Part shown: piece by piece, positions 4,523-8,921 of the stretch
Layout: each line of letters begins with the position of its first letter
Position numbering within the stretch: the stretch's first letter is position 1
NCBI RefSeq assembly: GCF_000963705.1
Contig: NZ_LAJY01000174.1
Location: forward strand, 1-8,921
From: Elstera litoralis
GTDB lineage: Bacteria; Pseudomonadota; Alphaproteobacteria; Elsterales; Elsteraceae
Direction of reading: 5' to 3'
DNA: 8,921 nt
Program-made: the position numbers and the translations under genes
Notes under the pieces: generated by a model
Told to the model about the DNA's origin: nothing
Seen by the model: the letters and a program-made list of their open reading frames with translations, nothing else
Database searches by the model: none

Positions 4523-6516
4523 ATGCGCTTTACCATCCCGCGCCGGGATCTTATCCAGGCGCTTCCGACGCTATCGCTGGCACTGATTGCACTGCTGCTG
4601 GGCTTCATGCTGTGGCTGTTTCAGGCGCACGAGCGGGAGAATGAGCGCCATACGCTGATTATGGATACGCTCTGGGCCGAACAAGCCTTGCGTTTCCAGC
4701 TTGGCTCCGTCGAAGAAAAGTTAAGACTTTTGGCCGACGATCTCGGGCGCGGTGCCATCAGCTCGCCCCTTGGGTTCGAGGCGAAAGCCCGGCAAATGCT
4801 GGCGGGAAATCCCGACTTCACGCGGCTGCGCTGGCTTGGTGCGAGCGGGGCGGTCAATGCCACGCTGCCCCCCTTTCCCGAGGGCGGCGGGCTGGATGTC
4901 GGCAGTCTGCCGCTCACCGAAGTTCGGGCGTTGGGACGGGCGGCCTATGGCGGTATTTCGCAGTCGCCGGGGCGGGGCGCACATGATTCGGCCCATCTGC
5001 CCCTGGTGACGCCGATCTTCCGCGATGGGCGCTACGATGGCGCGCTGGTGGCGGATATTTCGCTGCAAGCCCTGCTCACCCAGCATGTGCCTGGTGGTTC
5101 ACCGAACGCTACCGGCTGAGCCTGCTCGATCCCAATGGGCAAACGCTGGCGGCGAAACCCGAAGCGCTGCCCGACCCCAGCCAGTTTCTGCCGGACCGGG
5201 CGACGCACCGCATGCCGCTCGATCCGCCGGGGCAGGGGATTACGCTGCTGGTGGCACTCTACCGGGCGGGGCCGTGGGAGGCGCAGGCGGGGATTTTGGC
5301 GGCGATCTCGGTGCTAGCGCTGGTGGCGGGGGCGAGCCTCCTCACCGCCCGGCGGCAGGTGCGGCGGCGCGTGAAGGCCGAGCAAGCTTTACGCACCGAA
5401 TATGCGTTTCGGCAGGCGATGGAAGATTCGCTCACGGTGGGCATGCGCGCGCGCGATCTGAGCGGGCGCGTCACCTATGTGAATTCGGCTTTTTGCCAAA
5501 TGGTCGGCTTCGAGGCCGAAACATTGATCGGCCAAGATCCGCCCATGCCCTATTGGGTGCCGGAGGATTACGAACGAACGCAGGCGGTCCATGATGCGGT
5601 TTTGGCCGGAACCCCCTACCCCTCGGGCTTCGAGCTGCGCTTTCAGCGCCGCACCGGCGAGCGCTTCGATGCGCTGATTTACGAGGCCCCGCTAATCGAT
5701 GCGGACGGAAAACACACCGGCTGGATGGGCTCCTTCGTCGATATCACCGCGCGCAAACGCGCCGAGGAAAGCCAGCGCCAACAGCAGGAAATGCTGCAAC
5801 AAAACGCTCGGCTGATAACGATGGGGGAAATGGCCTCCACCCTCGCCCACGAGCTGAATCAGCCGCTCTCGGCGATTACCTCCTATGCGACCGGCAGTCT
5901 CAACCGCCTGCAAGCGTCGGGCGGCGATGCCGAGTTGGAGCGGGCGCTGACCAAGCTCACGGTGCAAGCGCGCCGGGCCGGGACGATCATTCGCCGCATT
6001 CATGATTTCGTTCGCAAGCGCGAACCCCAGCTCACCGCCTGCGCGTTACCGGAGATTGCCCAGGATGCGCTGGGGTTTCTCGCCGCCGAAGCGCGTAAAT
6101 TGGGCGTCGCCATTCACGCCGATCTGCCCGACGATTTGCCCCTCGTGCGGGCCGACCGGATTTTGATCGAACAGGTGATCTTGAACCTCGCCCGCAATGC
6201 CTTGGAGGCGATGGCCGCCGTGCCGCGCGGGCAACGGTCGCTGTGGCTCTCGGCGGAAGCGCTGGAGGATCGGGTAGAAGTGCGCGTGCGGGATAGTGGG
6301 CCGGGCGTCGCCGCCGCTCAGCAGGAAACCCTCTTCAGCGCGTTTTTCACCACCAAACCCGATGGGATGGGCATGGGGCTGAACATCTGCCGCTCGTTGA
6401 TCGAATTTCATCAGGGCCGCCTCTGGTACGAGCCTGCGCCTGACCGGGGCGGGCTGTTTATCTTCACCCTGCCGCGCGCCCCGACCGAGACCCCCGACCG
6501 GGAGAAAGCCGCATGA
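4523..6516 (+). pseudogene. PAS sensor histidine kinase, DctS-like, with one frameshift in the periplasmic domain
   Basis: Inner-membrane sensor kinase. ATG 4523 follows GGGAGGGGG (4511-4519). After QHVP near 5090-5091 one base is missing (CC where CCN is expected). Restoring it continues as WWFTERYRLSLLDPNGQTLA without a stop and gives 664 residues, about the size of DctS. Order in the repaired protein: TM1 about 13-33, a periplasmic PDC-like sensor to about 250, TM2 about 256-276, a PAS domain about 292-410, a HisKA domain with the phosphorylated H443 in TLAHELNQPLSAI, then the HATPase domain with N559 (ILNLARNALEAM), DSGPGV (591-596), FFTTKPDG and GMGMGL. As written, a 198-residue N-terminal fragment ends at TGA 5117-5119; the kinase half is open from 5212 but has lost its sensor. 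It overlaps the response regulator gene by ATGA. Its place beside dctP favours dicarboxylate sensing. Confidence 0.9.
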
Positions 6517-7106
6517 GTTGCGTCCATATCATCGACGACGACGAGGCGATTCGCGACGCCCTCTCCTGGCTGCTCGGCTCGCGCGGGGTGGCGGTGCAGG
6601 CGTGGGAGTCGGCAGAAAGCTTTCTGGAAGCCTATCGTTCGGACTTACGCGGCTGCCTGCTGCTCGATATTCGGATGGGCGGCATGAGCGGGCTGGAACT
6701 CTTCGACCGGCTGCGCGATCACGCCTGTGCCCTGCCGGTGATTTTCCTCACCGGGCACGCCGATGTGCCGATGGCGGTGGCGGCCCTGAAACGCGGCGCG
6801 CGCGATTTTGTCGAAAAACCTTTCAACGACAATGATCTGGTCGATCGGCTCCTAGAGGCGCTCGCCGCTGAAGCCGAGGCCTACGCCCGCAGCGCCAGCA
6901 AAGCCGACCGCCAGACCCGCCTCGCCACCCTGTCCAGCCGCGAGCGGCAGGTGATGGACCTTATTCTAGAAGGGCTGATGAACAAGGTCATCGCCGACCG
7001 GCTCGGCATCAGCATGCGCACGGTCGAAGTGCATCGGGCGCGGGTGCTGGAGAAGATGGGCGCGAAAACAGCGGTCGATCTCGCGCGGTTGGTGGCGGGG
7101 GAGTGA
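6513..7106 (+). CDS. Response regulator, FixJ/DctR type (REC plus LuxR-type HTH)
   Basis: A 197-residue cytosolic DNA-binding regulator. The receiver domain (about 3-120) shows the acidic pocket IIDDDEAIRD (D8-D10), phosphoacceptor D52 in CLLLDIRMGGMSG, T80 in VIFLTGHADVPMAV and K102 in FVEKPF; the GHADVPMAV wording is typical of the FixJ group. The C-terminal LuxR-type helix-turn-helix spans about 139-194 (LSSRERQVMDLILEG, NKVIADRLGISMRTVEVHRA). Its start codon overlaps the kinase stop (ATGA, 6513-6516), which indicates translational coupling and a cognate pair. It is intact, unlike the kinase. By analogy with DctS/DctR of Rhodobacter, it probably controls the TRAP binding-protein gene and possibly gcdH; the inverted repeats at 4485-4513 are candidate targets. 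Confidence 0.93.
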   Translation: MSCVHIIDDDEAIRDALSWLLGSRGVAVQAWESAESFLEAYRSDLRGCLLLDIRMGGMSGLELFDRLRDHACALPVIFLTGHADVPMAVAALKRGARDFVEKPFNDNDLVDRLLEALAAEAEAYARSASKADRQTRLATLSSRERQVMDLILEGLMNKVIADRLGISMRTVEVHRARVLEKMGAKTAVDLARLVAGE

Positions 7107-7161
7107 GCGATACGAACACCAAGCCCCGCCATTCCGTCATTAGGGGTTCGAGGGCTGGGTC

Positions 7162-8130
7162 TTACTTGAGCTCAACACTCCCCAGACTGCTGGCATGGTC
7201 TTCAAGCGCCTTGCAGGCGTCGACCCAGGTGGATTCATTCTCGAAAAGGGCGGAGCGCAGATAGGCCCAGGTCATGCGCTGCGTCACGGCTAACCGATCA
7301 GGATCCTCGTCATCGGTTTCCTTGGCGTCATATCCCGCAATTCCACCAAGGCCATGCTTTGCACCGAAGAGGGTCAGCAGGCTGTCGGCTCCCGGGCTCA
7401 GGTGATAGGGGTCCGCGTGCCAATCGGCCTGGCGGACGGTAATATGGGGGTTCACGTCGCTATCGCCGAAAACCACCAGAGTTTGAGTCGTCATGTGCGC
7501 GTAATCGGGGTTCAGGGCGGAATAATGTTCGGCAGCAAAGGCGCTGAGATTGTCGCCGCCATTGCCGGGAGCGGCCAGGAGAACCCCGGCCTTGATGCGC
7601 GGTTCGATCAGGTTCACCGCTGTCGCAGTCGCGTCTTTGGGATCGGTCAGCCGTGCGCCTAGGAGCATGGCAATTGTCTGCCCGCCCATTGAATGCCCAA
7701 CCGCCGCAATTTTACTTTTGTCGAGGCGTCCGGCGAGCGTGGGGTGCGACGCTTCAATGTCGTCGAGATGATCGAGAATGAGTTTCATATCGTCAACGCG
7801 CGACTGCCAGAAGAGCGGCCCACCAAGCGCTTTGGGGGAAAGCCCGGCGACTTTTGAATTTGCATGGGTGGGCTGAATGACAACAAAGCCGTGTTCTGCG
7901 TAGAAATTCACGAGGGGGCCATAGCCATCTTTCGACGGAATGTAGAGCGATGGCCCATGCCCGTGGGAAAAGAGAATGACAGGAAGGTTGTTGCCGCTCA
8001 CGGGGGCGGTGATGCGCATTTCGAGCGGTGCCCCCCGGTTGGGGGCCGGGAGTGTTACAGGGCTCAGGGAAATGGTAGGGTTTTCTGGGCTGATAGGAAG
8101 ATTGCGGGCGTGGTTAATGAGGTTGTTCAC
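7162..8130 (-). CDS. Alpha/beta hydrolase (esterase, chlorophyllase/dienelactone-hydrolase-like)
   Basis: A serine hydrolase of 322 residues. The nucleophile elbow GHSMGG is at 145-150 (Ser147), the oxyanion-side HGHG is at 56-59 after a LPVILFS strand, an acidic residue is found in VVFGDSDVNPH (around 219-229), and the probable catalytic histidine is H259 in GAKHGLGG. This is the full triad order of the family. No signal peptide is evident. I chose GTG 8130 because AGGAG (minus strand, 8139-8143) precedes it by 8 bases; an in-frame GTG at 8148 would add six residues but has no ribosome binding site. It is divergent from a TetR-family gene across a perfect palindrome and is the likely target of that regulator. 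The substrate is unknown. It converges with the response regulator over 55 bp that hold no clear terminator. Confidence 0.9.
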   Translation of the reverse strand: MNNLINHARNLPISPENPTISLSPVTLPAPNRGAPLEMRITAPVSGNNLPVILFSHGHGPSLYIPSKDGYGPLVNFYAEHGFVVIQPTHANSKVAGLSPKALGGPLFWQSRVDDMKLILDHLDDIEASHPTLAGRLDKSKIAAVGHSMGGQTIAMLLGARLTDPKDATATAVNLIEPRIKAGVLLAAPGNGGDNLSAFAAEHYSALNPDYAHMTTQTLVVFGDSDVNPHITVRQADWHADPYHLSPGADSLLTLFGAKHGLGGIAGYDAKETDDEDPDRLAVTQRMTWAYLRSALFENESTWVDACKALEDHASSLGSVELK

Positions 8131-8161
8131 AGAAGAAACTCCTGGCACTTAAAGGGGCGCT

Positions 8162-8190
8162 TCGGTGGGGTTCACCGACCATAACGGTGA
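8162..8190. repeat. Three alternating CGGTG/CACCG arms in the hydrolase leader
   Basis: TCGGTG (8162-8167) can pair with CACCGA (8173-8178), and TCACCG (8172-8177) can instead pair with CGGTGA (8185-8190). The middle arm is shared, so only one hairpin can form at a time. The element lies between the hydrolase start and the large palindrome, probably inside the hydrolase 5' leader or partly within its promoter. It may be a second operator or chance. Confidence 0.35.
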
Positions 8191-8197
8191 TAAGAAG

Positions 8198-8220
8198 TAA
8201 ACGGAACATTGTTCCGTTTA
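8198..8220. promoter_or_regulatory. Perfect 23-bp palindrome, probable TetR-family operator
   Basis: The left arm TAAACGGAACA (8198-8208), a single central T, and the right arm TGTTCCGTTTA (8210-8220) form a perfect 11-bp inverted repeat. It lies in the 137-bp gap between the divergent hydrolase and TetR-family genes. Arm length, one-base centre and position are what TetR-family dimers recognise, so it should control both genes, including autoregulation. On the minus strand, TTGCTA and TTTACT spaced 17 bp flank and overlap it and could be the hydrolase promoter, which would make repression by steric block likely. Confidence 0.85.
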
Positions 8221-8267
8221 GCAAGTGAGAAAATTGGAGCCGAGTCCGCTCGCCTTGGGAGGTGCCT

Positions 8268-8921
8268 TTGTCCACAGAGCCGGAAGAGTTGGAAAAAAGC
8301 GCAATACCACCCCGGCGCCGTGCCCGCGCCGATGCTCTGCGCAACGAAGATGCTGTGCTTGAGGCTGCCAAGGATGTCTTCATAACTTCGGGCGTTGACG
8401 CGCCAGTTCGAGAAATCGCCGCGCGGGCGGGGGTGGGAGTCGGCACGCTGTATCGACGCTTTCCGACGCGGTCCGATCTGGTGGCGGGCGTGTTCCGCCG
8501 CGAAGTCGACGCTTGCACCGCCGAGGCAGCGACACTGGCCGCCCAGTATCCGCCGGGCGAAGCGGTGGTGCTCTGGCTGAAACGTTACACCGGCTTTCTC
8601 GCGACTAAAAAAGGCCTTGCGGCGGCACTGCATTCCGGCGATCCGGCGTTTGATGCGCTTCCCGGTTACTTCCGAGCCTGTTTTGAACCAGCGCTGACAG
8701 CGCTGCTCGAAGCGGCCGTTGCGGCGAGAGAGATTCGAGGGGATATTGATCCTTATGACCTCCTGCGTGTGATCGGCAACCTATCGTTAACGAGCGGTAG
8801 CGATGGCGGGGCACATGCTGAACGTATGCTGAACCTGCTGATTGACGGGCTGCGACATGGGGCAACCCCTTCAGCAAAAGCGCCTGAGCGCCCGGAACTA
8901 ACGATTCGGCAAAACGCCAAG
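8268..8921 (+). CDS. TetR/AcrR family transcriptional regulator (3' end beyond window)
   Basis: An open frame of 218 codons running from TTG 8268 to the last base of the window without a stop. TTG is chosen because GGGAGG (8257-8262) lies 5 bases before it and there is no in-frame ATG nearby. The N-terminal helix-turn-helix is classic TetR: VLEAAKDVFITSGVDAPVRE, then IAARAGVGVGTLYRRFPTRS ending about residue 69. The C-terminal ligand domain (GLAAALHSGDPAFDALPGYF and AREIRGDIDPYDLLRVIGNL) resembles the SbtR-like group. The last residues (APERPELTIRQNAK) look like a non-conserved tail, so the gene probably ends soon after the window. It is divergent from the hydrolase, with a perfect palindrome between, and is expected to repress that gene and itself until a ligand binds. 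Confidence 0.9.
   Translation, partial: MSTEPEELEKSAIPPRRRARADALRNEDAVLEAAKDVFITSGVDAPVREIAARAGVGVGTLYRRFPTRSDLVAGVFRREVDACTAEAATLAAQYPPGEAVVLWLKRYTGFLATKKGLAAALHSGDPAFDALPGYFRACFEPALTALLEAAVAAREIRGDIDPYDLLRVIGNLSLTSGSDGGAHAERMLNLLIDGLRHGATPSAKAPERPELTIRQNAK

Noticed and set aside
5025..5594. Plus-strand frame across the kinase frameshift region
   Set aside because: It is an alanine/glycine/arginine-rich shadow frame; the PAS and TM2 sequence lies in the other frame.
7107..7161. Bidirectional terminator between the response regulator and hydrolase genes
   Set aside because: Only a weak AAGCCCC/GGGGTT pairing is visible, with no T-tract on either side.
8131..8148. GTG 8148 as the hydrolase start
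   Set aside because: It lacks a ribosome binding site; AGGAG lies between it and GTG 8130, fitting the later start.
1..8921. CRISPR arrays, tRNA or rRNA genes, insertion sequences, integrase or phage genes
   Set aside because: No regularly spaced repeats, RNA gene signatures, transposase or integrase motifs were seen on either strand.

Overview
The window looks like a piece of an alphaproteobacterial chromosome. It is GC-rich, Shine-Dalgarno sequences are strong and purine-rich, GTG and TTG starts occur, and gene types typical of the group appear: a DctS/DctR-like two-component pair beside a TRAP-type DctP, glutaryl-CoA dehydrogenase, and a FixJ-type response regulator. Assignment below class level is not supported. 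No rRNA, tRNA, CRISPR array, integrase or transposase was seen.

Layout. (1) Positions 1-1085, plus strand: two tandem, diverged copies of a small two-gene module, DUF4160 followed by DUF2442. The first DUF4160 gene is cut by the window edge, and the second carries a one-base frameshift close to its start. Each module ends in the same roughly 70-85 bp non-coding repeat, made of a UUCG-capped hairpin followed by a Rho-independent terminator. The terminator is perfect in copy 2 and degenerate in copy 1. (2) 1095-2125, plus strand: a plausible promoter, then a class I SAM-dependent methyltransferase and a YoaB-like Rid-family protein, probably co-transcribed. (3) 2129-4381, minus strand: a TRAP solute-binding protein gene (dctP, broken by two apparent single-base indels) followed by an intact glutaryl-CoA dehydrogenase gene (gcdH). 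No dctQ or dctM is present. (4) 4382-7106: a divergent intergenic region, then a membrane-bound PAS sensor histidine kinase (one apparent frameshift in the periplasmic domain) overlapping an intact REC-LuxR response regulator by ATGA. (5) 7162-8921: an alpha/beta hydrolase (minus strand) divergent from a TetR-family regulator (plus strand). A perfect 23-bp palindrome between them is a very likely TetR operator. The TetR gene starts at TTG and is still open at the window end.

How the genes may work together. The histidine kinase, response regulator and DctP resemble the DctS/DctR/DctP system for sensing and importing dicarboxylates. The adjacent gcdH suggests, by inference only, that the ligand could be glutarate or a related C5 acid. 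The TetR-hydrolase pair looks like a self-contained, inducer-controlled esterase unit.

The most unusual property is the density of apparent single-base frameshifts: one in DUF4160, two in dctP and one in the kinase. In each case the reading frame resumes with full family similarity and the repaired protein has the expected length. This means either sequencing or assembly indels, or a very recent wave of gene inactivation concentrated on the dicarboxylate-sensing locus.
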